Source: Psychrobacillus sp044762745 | Lineage (GTDB): Bacteria; Bacillota; Bacilli; Bacillales_A; Planococcaceae | Direction of reading: 5' to 3' | Assembly: GCF_044762745.1 (NCBI RefSeq) | Contig: NZ_JBIWEX010000010.1 | Coordinates: 77,726 to 141,725, forward strand | DNA: 64,000 nt | Shown: positions 1 to 8,496 of the stretch, one piece after another | Layout: each line of letters opens with the position of its first letter | How positions within the stretch are numbered: the first letter of the stretch is position 1 | Translations under genes and position numbers: made by a program | Notes under the pieces: generated by a model | Told to the model about the DNA's origin: nothing | The model's database searches: none | What the model saw: the letters and a program-made list of their open reading frames with translations, nothing else

Positions 1-514
1 CGGGCTCGCTTGTCGACTAGTATATGAGGCATTATCGAATAATGATCTTGCAATAATATGGGAGCTAGATCGACGTATTACCGTTCAAAACCTACCAAGA
101 GAAACGCGAGAAGGTACAAAAAAAATAGGGGAGAGAATGCTCACTTTAGGAGTAGATTTATATGCTAGTCCTCTATTACAAACGTATAAACAAAGAGTAT
201 TAGAAAGTGTGTCATTTGCTCATCCTGCAATCGTATTCTCTATAATAGCTTTTCAGTTGGGAGTTCCACAAAAGTTAGGAATTTCTGCGTATCTTTATTC
301 TTCCATTTCAGGTTTAGTTCAAAATGCGGTACGTGGAATACCCCTTGGTCAAACAGCTGGCCAACAATTATTGCGAGAATTTCAGTCGTATATTCAAGAA
401 TCTTTGGACAAAATAGGGAACCTAGCGGAAGAAGACTTTGGTGCCGTAGCTCCGGGTCTAGAAATAGCACAAATGAAGCATGAAAGAGTGAATATCCGCA
501 TATTCATGTCTTAA
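1..514 (+). CDS. ureF: Urease accessory protein UreF (5'-truncated by window edge)
   Basis: UreF acts with UreD and UreG to load nickel into apo-urease in the cytoplasm. The frame is open from base 2, through residues GLACRLVYEAL, to the stop at 512-514, so the gene begins outside the window and only about 170 C-terminal codons are present. The helical body and the family-typical stretch VQNAVRGIPLGQ near the C terminus support the call. An internal ATG at 137 is not the start, because UreF-like sequence continues upstream of it. ureG follows after about 27 bp and then ureD, the usual urease accessory order. Structural urease genes are presumably upstream. Confidence 0.93.
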   Translation, partial: GLACRLVYEALSNNDLAIIWELDRRITVQNLPRETREGTKKIGERMLTLGVDLYASPLLQTYKQRVLESVSFAHPAIVFSIIAFQLGVPQKLGISAYLYSSISGLVQNAVRGIPLGQTAGQQLLREFQSYIQESLDKIGNLAEEDFGAVAPGLEIAQMKHERVNIRIFMS

Positions 515-541
515 TGGCATAAAGGAAGGGAGTATTTGTTT

Positions 542-1153
542 ATGGATCCAATTAAAATCGGAGTAGGCGGTCCAGTAGGTGCTGGTAAAACAATGTTAGT
601 AGAAAAGTTAACGCGTCATATGGCAAATGATATTAGCATGGCTGCCATTACAAATGATATATATACAAAAGAAGATGCCAAATTTCTAATGAATAATGGA
701 GTCTTACCGGAGGATCGTATTATTGGGGTCGAAACAGGAGGATGCCCGCATACCGCAATTCGGGAAGATACTTCGATGAACTCCGCTGCGATTGAAGATT
801 TAATAAAGCGTCACCCTGATCTGGATCTAATCTTTGTTGAAAGTGGTGGAGACAACTTAGCTGCAACATTTAGTCCAGAGCTTGTCGATTTCTCTATTTA
901 TATTATTGATGTTGCGCAAGGAGAGAAAATCCCACGTAAAGGCGGACAAGGGATGATTAAATCCGATTTGTTCATTATTAATAAAATCGATTTAGCGCCA
1001 TATGTTGGTGCAAACTTAGACGTAATGGCTTCGGATACGAAGGTATTCAGAGGAAACAAGCCATTTATCTTTACAAACCTTCAAGATAATACCGGATTAG
1101 ATGAGGTAATAGATTGGATTCAGAAAAATGCGTTATTGGCAGGTTTAAAATAA
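542..1153 (+). CDS. ureG: Urease accessory GTPase UreG
   Basis: UreG is the SIMIBI-class GTPase that couples GTP hydrolysis to nickel delivery to urease. The P-loop GPVGAGKT lies at the N terminus, the nickel-binding Cys-Pro-His motif is seen in GGCPHTAIRED, and NKIDLAP is the guanine-specificity motif. About 203 aa is normal length. I chose ATG 542 because AGGGAG at 527-532 gives 9-nt spacing; TTG 536 is also in frame but only 3 nt from that site. The gene sits between ureF and ureD in one operon, with a 1-nt gap to ureD, suggesting translational coupling. Confidence 0.96.
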   Translation: MDPIKIGVGGPVGAGKTMLVEKLTRHMANDISMAAITNDIYTKEDAKFLMNNGVLPEDRIIGVETGGCPHTAIREDTSMNSAAIEDLIKRHPDLDLIFVESGGDNLAATFSPELVDFSIYIIDVAQGEKIPRKGGQGMIKSDLFIINKIDLAPYVGANLDVMASDTKVFRGNKPFIFTNLQDNTGLDEVIDWIQKNALLAGLK

Positions 1154-1154
1154 G

Positions 1155-1979
1155 ATGAAACAGTGGACAGGTATTTTACAACTTGTGATGGAAAAGAAGA
1201 AAGAAAGAACTGTCACTAAAACTGTATACTTCCAGGGTGCATTAAAAGTAATGCGCCCCAATTATCTTGATAGTTCGGGACAAGCTTGCTTTTTTGTCAT
1301 AAATCCTGGCGGTGGTTACGTCGGTGGTGACCGATATCGTATAGAAGTGACGCTAGAGGAAAATGCAGAGCTTATATTAACGACGCAATCTGCTACAAAA
1401 GTGTATAGAACGCTTATTACCCCTGTCTTACAGGAAACTGAATTTATATTAAAAAAGGGTAGTGTTCTAGAATACATTCCAGATCCTTTAATCGCTTATC
1501 GTGATGCCAAATACCATCAAAATACCGTAATTAGAATGGAAAAAGGATCGACACTTCTTTATACCGATATATTAACTCCAGGCTGGTCTCCTAATGGAGA
1601 ATGGTTTAAATATGATTATCTTCGTTTGAAAAACGAAATATATATGGACGACGAGTTAATTGCATTTGATCATTTAAAGTTAGAACCTAGTGATTCGCAA
1701 GTAGAGGATATAGGATTTATGGAAAGTTACACGCATTTAGGTTCGATGCTTGTCGTGGATGAACGGTGTACACCAAGTTTTCTGCATCAATTGTATGAAC
1801 AATTGGAAGACTATAAACAGGGGTGTACATTGGGTATGTCCATGCTCTACGAATCGGGATGTACGATTCGAATTCTAGGTTCTTCTACGCAACAAATCGA
1901 AGAAATATTAGCGGTATGCACTTCATTCATTCGACGAGAGTGGTTTACTAAAAAACCTATGTTATTAAGAAAATACTAG
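1155..1979 (+). CDS. ureD: Urease accessory protein UreD (UreH of some Bacillus)
   Basis: UreD is the scaffold that binds apo-urease and recruits UreF and UreG for nickel insertion. The 274-aa product carries family-typical stretches NPGGGYVGGD and LTTQSATKVYRT in the first 90 residues and the YIPDPLIAYRDA segment in the middle. It starts one base after the ureG stop, so the genes are probably coupled; no strong ribosome-binding site of its own is visible. No missing domain is seen. Confidence 0.93.
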   Translation: MKQWTGILQLVMEKKKERTVTKTVYFQGALKVMRPNYLDSSGQACFFVINPGGGYVGGDRYRIEVTLEENAELILTTQSATKVYRTLITPVLQETEFILKKGSVLEYIPDPLIAYRDAKYHQNTVIRMEKGSTLLYTDILTPGWSPNGEWFKYDYLRLKNEIYMDDELIAFDHLKLEPSDSQVEDIGFMESYTHLGSMLVVDERCTPSFLHQLYEQLEDYKQGCTLGMSMLYESGCTIRILGSSTQQIEEILAVCTSFIRREWFTKKPMLLRKY

Positions 1980-2017
1980 TAGCTAATCGTTCAGATTTTA
2001 AAAAAAGGGGAGAATAA

Positions 2018-2677
2018 ATGAGTATAACGTTATTTTCAATATTATCATTAGGTTTTGTTCTCGGTATCAAGCATGCAATTGAGCCGGATCATGTTATTGC
2101 TGTGTCTACAATTGCAAGTAAAAGTAAGAAGCTTTGGCAATCTACACTAGCAGGTGTTTTTTGGGGAATTGGACATACGTTAACACTGTTCATCGTTGGT
2201 ATTATTTTAATCATAATGAAGGATGAAATCTCAGCAAAGATTTCGATGTCTCTTGAATTTTTAGTAGGAATTATGCTCGTTTATTTAGGAATTATGAACA
2301 TTATTAGTTTTCGCGAGAAAAAACAGCATACACATTCACATGTAAGCTCTTTAGAAAACAAATATCCCTACTTAAAATCTACTGCAATTGGTTTAGTTCA
2401 CGGGCTAGCTGGTAGTGCTGCAATGGTATTACTTACACTGACGACTGTGCAGACGACTTGGGAAGCAGCTATTTATATTGTGGTTTTTGGAGCAGGTACC
2501 ATTTTAGGAATGCTCTGTTTCACAACTGTACTCGGTATCCCATTTGTATTTAGCTCCCGAAAATACAGTGTAAACAGAATATTGGCAGTAATAGCAGGCG
2601 GGATTAGTTTTGCTTTCGGTATTTACTATATGTATAATCTTGGCGTTACAGAGGGACTGTTCTCTCTTTGGATTTAA
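2018..2677 (+). CDS. Nickel/cobalt permease of the urease operon (UreH/NiCoT-like)
   Basis: A 219-aa integral membrane protein with about six hydrophobic segments. The HAIEPDHVIAV stretch near residue 20 is the His-X4-Asp-His signature of nickel/cobalt permeases, and a His-rich loop (HTHSH near residue 106) is consistent with metal handling. In Bacillus urease operons this gene is often called ureH and taken to be the nickel importer. It has its own GGGGAG ribosome-binding site 38 bp after ureD and is followed by a strong terminator, so it closes the urease operon. The substrate (Ni versus Co) is inferred from context. Confidence 0.85.
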   Translation: MSITLFSILSLGFVLGIKHAIEPDHVIAVSTIASKSKKLWQSTLAGVFWGIGHTLTLFIVGIILIIMKDEISAKISMSLEFLVGIMLVYLGIMNIISFREKKQHTHSHVSSLENKYPYLKSTAIGLVHGLAGSAAMVLLTLTTVQTTWEAAIYIVVFGAGTILGMLCFTTVLGIPFVFSSRKYSVNRILAVIAGGISFAFGIYYMYNLGVTEGLFSLWI

Positions 2678-2689
2678 TAGAATCAATAC

Positions 2690-2737
2690 AAGACTAATAA
2701 AGGGAGAGAATTTATGTCCCTTATTATTAGTCTTTTT
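2690..2737 (+). terminator. Rho-independent terminator of urease operon
   Basis: A long inverted repeat (AAGACTAATAAAGGGA paired with TCCCTTATTATTAGTCTT) is followed by a T run. It lies 12 bp after the nickel permease stop. Confidence 0.9.
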
Positions 2738-2810
2738 TACATTCGATCTGTTTGTAAATATTACTTTATGGAAAAGATATGATGGAGTATTTAAGAAGGA
2801 GTGAATAGTT

Positions 2811-3221
2811 TTGTTGCAACTACAAACAGATTTAGAAGGAAAGCGAGCATATTTTGGTCAATTGCGAAACAGCATTCAACATTTGGGATATAGTATCGGA
2901 GGAAATTGGGATTATCATAAAGGAAGCTTTGATAATGTTTTATGGCGTGAAGCAGGAGAGACAATCTATTTAAGACTTCCATTCGAAGTACTTGAAGGTG
3001 ACTTGGATCATCAAGAAGCATATATAAGATTTCAAACGCCTTATGTTATTAAGCATGTAGTGAACGTCGGCTTAGATATGGATGAAAATTCATTATTAAC
3101 TTCTACAGGGTTCAATCAGTTCCAGGACCCTCTAGACAAAGACGGAAAAATTGAAAATAAAAATAGATGGGTGCATGCTGGAGAACAGGCTGTAGAACAA
3201 ATTGTACGTCTAGTACACTAA
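2811..3221 (+). CDS. yugN: YugN-like family protein
   Basis: A 136-aa soluble protein resembling the YugN family of Bacillales, whose function is unknown. Recognisable parts are GGNWDYHKGSFD around residue 30 and the acidic C-terminal half containing DPLDKDGKIENKNRWVHAGE. The start is TTG 2811, preceded by AAGGAG at 2796-2801 with 9-nt spacing. No signal peptide or membrane segment is seen. It is transcribed alone, between the urease operon terminator and its own terminator. Confidence 0.8.
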   Translation: MLQLQTDLEGKRAYFGQLRNSIQHLGYSIGGNWDYHKGSFDNVLWREAGETIYLRLPFEVLEGDLDHQEAYIRFQTPYVIKHVVNVGLDMDENSLLTSTGFNQFQDPLDKDGKIENKNRWVHAGEQAVEQIVRLVH

Positions 3222-3228
3222 TGAGAGT

Positions 3229-3264
3229 AAAATCATTTCGCCATTTCGCGGAGTGATTTTTTTT
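3229..3264 (+). terminator. Terminator after yugN
   Basis: The AAAATCA / TGATTTT arms enclose a loop with a CGC/GCG inner pair and are followed by eight T. It lies 7 bp after the yugN stop. Confidence 0.7.
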
Positions 3265-3291
3265 GTTCAAATTTGCTCAAAGACTGCATAC

Positions 3292-3320
3292 TTACATTCC
3301 GCCGCTTATTTCTTTATAAT
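3292..3320 (+). promoter_or_regulatory. Sigma-A-type promoter of the tsaE operon
   Basis: The -35 TTACAT (3292-3297) and a perfect -10 TATAAT (3315-3320) are separated by 17 bp and lie 40 bp upstream of tsaE. A terminator just upstream supports a transcription start here. Confidence 0.65.
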
Positions 3321-3359
3321 AGAAGCAAATAGAAATGTACGAAGAAAGGATAGCAACCG

Positions 3360-3812
3360 ATGATGTATGAACGAACGGTAAATTCGGAGCAGGAAACAGA
3401 AAGGCTTGCTCGACTGCTTGCGGAAAGCTTAGCGTCTGGTGACGTACTAACGTTAGAAGGCGATTTAGGAGCTGGCAAGACAACATTTACAAAAAGTGTG
3501 GCGAAGGGTTTAGGAATTACACGGAATGTAAATAGCCCGACATTTACGATATTAAAACAATATGAAGGCCGACTTCCTTTGAATCATCTCGATGTATATC
3601 GTTTAGAGAATAGTGATGAGGATTTAGGATGGGACGAGTTGTTTTACGGGGAGGCAGTAAGCATTATTGAGTGGGCTCATTTGATAAAAGAAGACTTGCC
3701 ATCAGAGCGTTTGGCAATTCAGATCTACCGCCTAGAAAACGATAAGCGGAAGTTTACGTTTACTCCGTTTGGAGATCGATATGAACGATTATGTGAGGAG
3801 CTTTTTGAATGA
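3360..3812 (+). CDS. tsaE: tRNA t6A biosynthesis ATPase TsaE
   Basis: TsaE is the P-loop ATPase that, with TsaB and TsaD, transfers threonylcarbamoyl to A37 of ANN-decoding tRNAs. The Walker A GDLGAGKTTF is at residues ~35-44, followed by the family segment NSPTFTILKQY and the HLDVYRL strand. The 150-aa length is normal. ATG 3360 is preceded by AAGGA with about 9-nt spacing. Its stop overlaps the tsaB start in an ATGA, the first of several overlaps in the tsaE-tsaB-rimI-tsaD operon, matching B. subtilis ydiBCDE. Confidence 0.96.
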   Translation: MMYERTVNSEQETERLARLLAESLASGDVLTLEGDLGAGKTTFTKSVAKGLGITRNVNSPTFTILKQYEGRLPLNHLDVYRLENSDEDLGWDELFYGEAVSIIEWAHLIKEDLPSERLAIQIYRLENDKRKFTFTPFGDRYERLCEELFE

Positions 3813-4498
3813 TTTGGTTAGGAATAGATACATCCCATACGCCGCTTGCGGTAGCTGTTGTGAAAGATGGACAAGTACTTGCAGAATATAAGTCGTCCCT
3901 TAAAATTACCCATTCAATTGGGGCAATGCCTGCAATTGAGGAACTGTTGAAAAAAGCGAATATAAAACCGAATGAAATTGATGCGATTGCTGTTGCCCAA
4001 GGTCCAGGTTCCTATACAGGTGTAAGAATTGGGGTAACAATTGGAAAAACACTTGCTTGGACACTTAATTTACCGATCGTTTCGGTATCGAGCCTGCAAG
4101 TGTTAGCTGAGAATGCACCATATTTTCCTGGGATTGTTTGTGCCATTATGGATGCAAGACGCGGCAATGTATTCGCAGGAATTTATACGAACGGGGAAGT
4201 AGTGAAAGAAGCACATATGTCGCTTTTGGAATTGTTAAACACAGTAGATGAAATGAGACAGCCGGTTTTATTTGTCGGAATGGATGTGGACATTCACTGG
4301 GAACAGATTAAGGAAGTACTTGGCGATAAAGTGCAGCGTGTGAATGCGGCATTCTCCTTACCAAGTGCTGCTGTCCTAATCGAACTAGCAAAAAAACAAC
4401 AACCAACAGAAGCACATACGACGGTTCCCGAATACTTACGCATAACAGAGGCAGAAGCAAACTGGATGAAAGAGCAGAAGAAACATGATAACGAATGA
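3809..4498 (+). CDS. tsaB: tRNA t6A biosynthesis protein TsaB
   Basis: TsaB is the catalytically inactive ASKHA-fold partner that dimerises with TsaD in t6A formation. The N terminus LGIDTSHTPLAVAV and the stretch AQGPGSYTGVRIG are diagnostic. Length is 229 aa. It overlaps tsaE by 4 bp and rimI by 14 bp, indicating coupled translation. Its C-terminal third is more variable, as usual in Firmicutes. Confidence 0.95.
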   Translation: MIWLGIDTSHTPLAVAVVKDGQVLAEYKSSLKITHSIGAMPAIEELLKKANIKPNEIDAIAVAQGPGSYTGVRIGVTIGKTLAWTLNLPIVSVSSLQVLAENAPYFPGIVCAIMDARRGNVFAGIYTNGEVVKEAHMSLLELLNTVDEMRQPVLFVGMDVDIHWEQIKEVLGDKVQRVNAAFSLPSAAVLIELAKKQQPTEAHTTVPEYLRITEAEANWMKEQKKHDNE

Positions 4499-4946
4499 AA
4501 CAATTACGTATCGAAAAATGACAGTGGACGATATCGATCAAATTTTATTAATAGAAGAAGAAGCATTTCCCGTGCCGTGGACAAGAGAAGCTTTTGAACA
4601 TGAAATGACGACAAATTTGTATTCGTACTATATTGTGGCAGAGACAGAAGCGAAAGAGATCGTTGGGTACTGCGGTATGTGGATTGTCCTAGATGAAAGT
4701 CATATAACGAATGTAGCAGTTTCGGAGCGTATGCGTGGCTTAAAAATTGGGGAAGGCTTAATGCGCGAAGCAATTCGTGTAGTGCTAGAACAAGATGTTG
4801 TACTAATGACGCTAGAAGTACGAGTGACAAATGAGATCGCCAAAAACTTGTATTATAAACTAGGTTTTCAAGACGGTGGCATACGAAAAAATTATTATAC
4901 AGATACACAAGAGGATGCTCTTGTCATGTGGGTGGAGTTCAAATGA
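4485..4946 (+). CDS. rimI: Ribosomal protein S18-alanine N-acetyltransferase RimI
   Basis: A GNAT acetyltransferase of 153 aa. The N-terminal segment ILLIEEEAFPVPWTREAFEHEM, the acetyl-CoA-binding V/GxG region (AVSERMRGLKIGEGLM) and the C-terminal NLYYKLGF and DALVMW strands fit RimI. It starts inside the end of tsaB and ends in an ATGA overlap with tsaD. RimI is known to acetylate the N terminus of S18; the actual substrate here is inferred from family and synteny. Confidence 0.92.
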   Translation: MITNETITYRKMTVDDIDQILLIEEEAFPVPWTREAFEHEMTTNLYSYYIVAETEAKEIVGYCGMWIVLDESHITNVAVSERMRGLKIGEGLMREAIRVVLEQDVVLMTLEVRVTNEIAKNLYYKLGFQDGGIRKNYYTDTQEDALVMWVEFK

Positions 4947-5962
4947 TAAAAGATCAATATATATTAGGAATAGAAACGAGCTGTGATGAAACGGCGGCTT
5001 CCATCGTAAAAAATGGCCATGAAATCATTTCAAACGTTGTCGCTTCTCAAATCGAAAGCCATAAACGTTTTGGTGGAGTTGTGCCTGAAATTGCGTCAAG
5101 ACATCATGTCGAGCAAATTACGATCGTCATCGAAGAAGCGTTGAAGCAGGCGGATATGACACCAGCAGATCTAGATGCAGTTGCAGTTACAGAAGGTCCG
5201 GGACTAGTAGGTGCGCTATTAATCGGTATAAATGCAGCAAAAGCATTTGCATTTGCGAACAGCCTTCCACTAGTCGGCGTTCATCATATTGCTGGTCATA
5301 TTTATGCGAATGCACTTGTGCAACCAATGGAGTTCCCGCTTTTAGCACTAGTCGTGTCGGGAGGTCATACAGAATTAGTATTAATGAAAGAAGACGGTCA
5401 GTTCGAACTAATCGGAGAAACAAGAGATGATGCAGCCGGTGAAGCATACGATAAAGTGGCCAGAGTATTAAATTTACCTTATCCGGGAGGACCACATATT
5501 GACCGACTTGCTAATGAGAGCGACGGTGCGGTACCTTTCCCAAGGGCGTGGTTGGAAGAAGGATCTTACGACTTTAGCTTTAGTGGCTTAAAATCTGCCG
5601 TGATCAACTATCAACATAATGCGGAGCAACGCGGTGAAGCCATCAATGCTAACCATTTAGCAGCAGGTTTCCAACAAAGTGTCATCGAAGTATTAACGAC
5701 AAAAACACTACGCGCGGCACGAGAATTTAAAGTAAAACAAGTGATTGCAGCAGGCGGAGTTGCTGCCAATAGAGGACTTCGTCAATCGCTTGAAGTAACA
5801 TTCGAAAAAGAAAACATTCCATTTTACGTGCCTCCGATTTCCTTGTGTACAGATAATGCAGCAATGATTGCTGCTGCAGGAAATTCTAAGTTTTCTGCAG
5901 GAAAAACAAGTGATATGTCGATGAATGGTCGACCAGGAATGGAATTAACTAGTTGGAACTAA
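4943..5962 (+). CDS. tsaD: tRNA N6-threonylcarbamoyladenosine transferase TsaD
   Basis: TsaD (formerly Gcp) is the catalytic ASKHA-fold subunit of t6A synthesis. Visible motifs are GIETSCDETAASIV at the N terminus, the metal-binding HHIAGH, SGGHTELVL, SFSGLKSAV, AAGGVAANRGLR and a C-terminal LCTDNAAMIAAAG. I chose ATG 4943 (339 aa) because it overlaps the rimI stop and is preceded by GGTGGAG at 4931-4937; a GTG at 4928 would add five residues. A strong terminator follows, ending the operon. The gene downstream on the opposite strand is an ABC-F ATPase, as in B. subtilis. Confidence 0.96.
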   Translation: MIKDQYILGIETSCDETAASIVKNGHEIISNVVASQIESHKRFGGVVPEIASRHHVEQITIVIEEALKQADMTPADLDAVAVTEGPGLVGALLIGINAAKAFAFANSLPLVGVHHIAGHIYANALVQPMEFPLLALVVSGGHTELVLMKEDGQFELIGETRDDAAGEAYDKVARVLNLPYPGGPHIDRLANESDGAVPFPRAWLEEGSYDFSFSGLKSAVINYQHNAEQRGEAINANHLAAGFQQSVIEVLTTKTLRAAREFKVKQVIAAGGVAANRGLRQSLEVTFEKENIPFYVPPISLCTDNAAMIAAAGNSKFSAGKTSDMSMNGRPGMELTSWN

Positions 5963-5964
5963 AC

Positions 5965-6003
5965 GAAATCCTCTTTTCTTCGACAAGAAAAGGGGATTTT
6001 TTA
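5965..6003 (+). terminator. Terminator of the tsa operon
   Basis: The stem AAATCCTCTTTTCTT / AAGAAAAGGGGATTT has a CGAC loop and is followed by T residues, 3 bp after the tsaD stop. Confidence 0.92.
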
Positions 6004-6042
6004 ACAGGTATATTTGGAATTGTCAATAGGGAACGTTCGTAC

Positions 6043-6213
6043 TTATGCACAGTTTGTGGATAAGATGTGCATAAGTTTTGTATTTTCTATATATTGTGTC
6101 TCATTTACACACAACTATGTGGAAAAGTAATCTTGGAATCTGTGGACAATGTGCATAAGTCTGTTGATATGTTGGTGCTACTAGTTTTTTCTTGTGAATA
6201 AAATTGTGGAAAA
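6043..6213. promoter_or_regulatory. Cluster of DnaA-box-like 9-mers between tsaD and ydiF homologues
   Basis: Eight sites match TTATCCACA with at most one mismatch. They are TTATGCACA at 6043-6051 on the plus strand, and on the minus strand TGTGGATAA 6055-6063 (perfect), TGTGCATAA 6066-6074, TGTGGAAAA 6118-6126, TGTGGACAA 6141-6149, TGTGCATAA 6150-6158, TGTGAATAA 6193-6201 and TGTGGAAAA 6205-6213. The space is non-coding between convergent genes. In B. subtilis the gcp(tsaD)-ydiF gap is known to be one of a few DnaA-bound intergenic clusters outside oriC, so position and motif agree. Binding here is inferred. Confidence 0.72.
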
Positions 6214-6364
6214 TGAAATCGTGAAAAAAAGTACTTGACCAACATATATAGACAAGAATCGACAAATGAACTTGCAATAAATGGCTGAACGAGACAAACA
6301 AGGACGCAACACGAAAAACCTCCAGACGAGCAACTATTTGAAGGTGTTGTACAGGTTAATATAG

Positions 6365-6490
6365 GATTGTCCAACTTCTGCGCTAGATTGTCCAACTTTA
6401 TTGAGAGATTGTCCAACTTCCACGCTAGATTGTCCAACTATTAGAAGAGATTGTCCAGTTTTTACATAAGATTGTCCAAGTTCTCTCTAA
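6365..6490. repeat. Six-unit, 21-bp periodic repeat array (core GATTGTCCAACTT)
   Basis: The core GATTGTCC starts at 6365, 6386, 6407, 6428, 6449 and 6470, exactly 21 bp apart each time. About 13 bp of each unit are conserved and 8 bp vary. There are no spacers of CRISPR type. The reverse strand reads as LDN-heptads in one frame, but the flanking units contain stops, so it is non-coding. It lies directly beside the DnaA-box cluster. Confidence 0.85.
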
Positions 6491-6532
6491 GAATGAAATT
6501 CTCGTCTATACCTTCTTCTGTAGTCTTAATGT

Positions 6533-6561
6533 AAAAAAGAGATTCCCCTATAGGAATCCCT
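6533..6561 (-). terminator. Terminator of the ABC-F gene
   Basis: On the minus strand, GGGATTCC-TATA-GGGGAATCTC is followed by six T, directly after the ABC-F stop codon. Confidence 0.85.
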
Positions 6562-8496
6562 TTACTTTGAAGCTGTTTCTTCTAATTGCTCTTGTAATTC
6601 CAGCCACTCATTCGACAGGTCGTCTTGTTTTGCTTTCCATTTATCTAGCTCCACTTGCAATTGTTGCACTGCTTCATGGTCTTGGAATATTGTTGGGTCG
6701 CAAAGTTTTTCTTCGATAGAAGCAATCTCGGAATCGACTGTTGGAATTTGTGCCTCTAGTTCGTCGAGTTGACGACGTAATTGACGTTCTTTCTTTTTCG
6801 CTTCTTTATCGATTGTAGAAGTATTTGTTTTCACAACAATCGTTTTCTCTACAACAGCATTTTCCCCTGCAAGCTCTTCTAGTTCTTCTTTCTTTTCCAA
6901 GTAGTAGTCATAATCACCTAAGAAAAGGGTCGCTTGATCGCTAGATAACTCAATCACTTTTGTTGCAATACGGTTAATAAAGTACCGGTCATGTGATACG
7001 AAAATGATCGTTCCTGGGAAGTCGAGTAACGCATTTTCAAGTACTTCTTTACTATCTAAATCTAAATGGTTTGTCGGCTCATCGAGTACAAGTGTATTTG
7101 CTTTTAGGAGCATTAATTTGGCTAGGGCAAGTCTTGCTTTCTCTCCGCCTGATAAGGTAGCAATTGTTTTTTGTACATCGTCGCCGCTAAATAGGAAGCG
7201 TCCTAAAACAGTTCGGACATCTCTTTCATTCATCAGTGGCCATTCATCCCATAGTTCTTGCAATGCGGTTTTATTGCCAGTAAGAGTAGCTTGTTCCTGA
7301 TCGTAGTAACCAAATTGGACATTAGTTCCATACTGAATTTTTCCAGCGTTACTATCCAGTTGCTTCATCAGTGTTTTTAGTAGCGTGGATTTTCCGACGC
7401 CATTTGGACCGACAAGTGCAATACGATCTTGCTTATAAACAGAAAAAGAGATATTCGAGGAGACGGTTTTGTTTGGATACCCAACGGCAACTTCCTCCAG
7501 TCGTAATACGTCATTTCCGCTTGGACGATCGATGGTAAAACCGAACGTCGCTGATTTTTCGTCGCCATCTGGAGCATCCATCCAATCCGTTTTTTCAAGG
7601 ACTTTTCGTCTCGATTGCGCCATTTTTGTCGTCGAAGCACGTGCTAGATTTTTGCTTACAAAGTCTTCTAATTTTGCTTTTTCTTCTTGTTGTTTTTCGT
7701 ATTTCTTTTTGTCGAGCTCATAGTTTTTCGCTTTTTCATCTAAATAAGCACTATAATTTCCAACATATCTAGTTACATTATGGCGAGAAACTTCATATAC
7801 AAAGTTCACGACTTGATCTAAAAAATATCGGTCATGGGAAACGATTAAAACGGCACCGTTATAGTTTTTTAAATAATTTTCTAAAAAGCTAAGTGTTTGG
7901 ATGTCCAAATGGTTTGTTGGCTCATCAAGGATAAGTAAATCAGGCTTGCTGAGTAACATTTTCGCTAATGCCAGTCTCGTTTTTTGCCCTCCGGATAATG
8001 CTTGTACGGGCTTATCATAATCTTCTGGGAAAAACTGCATACCATGTAAGATGGAGCGGATATCCGATTCGAATCGATAACCTCCAGCTTCATTGAATGC
8101 AAGTTGTAATTCATCATAAGTTGCAGTTACACGTGCATAAGCTTCTGCGTCTTCATATATAGAAGGATCAGCCATTTGTGCTTCTAATGAACGTAGCTCT
8201 TTTTCGGAGTCGATTAAATCGCTAAAAATAGATATCATTTCATCCCATATGGATAGCTTCGATTCAAGTCCAGCATGTTGCTCTAAATAGCCTAGGCGAA
8301 CTGTTTTTGGCATGATGATATCGCCAGAATCATATGACATTTCACCAGCAATTATTTTAAGTAAAGTAGACTTTCCAGCACCGTTTCGTCCGACGAGCGC
8401 AACACGATCTCGGTCTTGTACTTCTAACTTTACGTTCGTTAATATATCTTCTCCGTTAAAGGATTTTGTTACTTGATTGACTTGTAAAACAATCAT
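6562..8496 (-). CDS. ydiF: ABC-F family ATPase (YdiF-type)
   Basis: A 644-aa soluble protein with two ABC domains and no membrane segments, the layout of ribosome-acting ABC-F ATPases. Domain 1 has GRNGAGKST, LSGGQKTRLAL and LLILDEPTNHLD; domain 2 has GPNGVGKST, LSGGEKARLAL and LVLDEPTNHLD. A charged linker separates them and a C-terminal coiled coil of about 80 residues follows. I chose ATG 8496, preceded by TTGAGGTG; GTG 8508 would add four residues. The position next to tsaD and rex matches B. subtilis ydiF. The role is probably translation-related; antibiotic resistance is not implied. Confidence 0.9.
   Translation of the reverse strand: MIVLQVNQVTKSFNGEDILTNVKLEVQDRDRVALVGRNGAGKSTLLKIIAGEMSYDSGDIIMPKTVRLGYLEQHAGLESKLSIWDEMISIFSDLIDSEKELRSLEAQMADPSIYEDAEAYARVTATYDELQLAFNEAGGYRFESDIRSILHGMQFFPEDYDKPVQALSGGQKTRLALAKMLLSKPDLLILDEPTNHLDIQTLSFLENYLKNYNGAVLIVSHDRYFLDQVVNFVYEVSRHNVTRYVGNYSAYLDEKAKNYELDKKKYEKQQEEKAKLEDFVSKNLARASTTKMAQSRRKVLEKTDWMDAPDGDEKSATFGFTIDRPSGNDVLRLEEVAVGYPNKTVSSNISFSVYKQDRIALVGPNGVGKSTLLKTLMKQLDSNAGKIQYGTNVQFGYYDQEQATLTGNKTALQELWDEWPLMNERDVRTVLGRFLFSGDDVQKTIATLSGGEKARLALAKLMLLKANTLVLDEPTNHLDLDSKEVLENALLDFPGTIIFVSHDRYFINRIATKVIELSSDQATLFLGDYDYYLEKKEELEELAGENAVVEKTIVVKTNTSTIDKEAKKKERQLRRQLDELEAQIPTVDSEIASIEEKLCDPTIFQDHEAVQQLQVELDKWKAKQDDLSNEWLELQEQLEETASK

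Noticed and set aside
542..2677. Direct metabolic link between the urease genes and the allantoin locus
   Set aside because: The AllC/AllE route releases ammonia, not urea, and 30 kb including a presumed island separate the two, so co-location may be chance.
6105..6437. Minus-strand ORF with LDN-type heptads
   Set aside because: The heptads are simply the 21-bp repeat read in frame. Neighbouring repeat units contain stop codons in the same frame, there is no ribosome-binding site, and the rest overlaps the DnaA-box region.
6365..6490. CRISPR array
   Set aside because: Units are only 21 bp with an 8-bp variable part, there are no spacer-length unique segments, and no cas genes are present. 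The same applies to 63585-63690.
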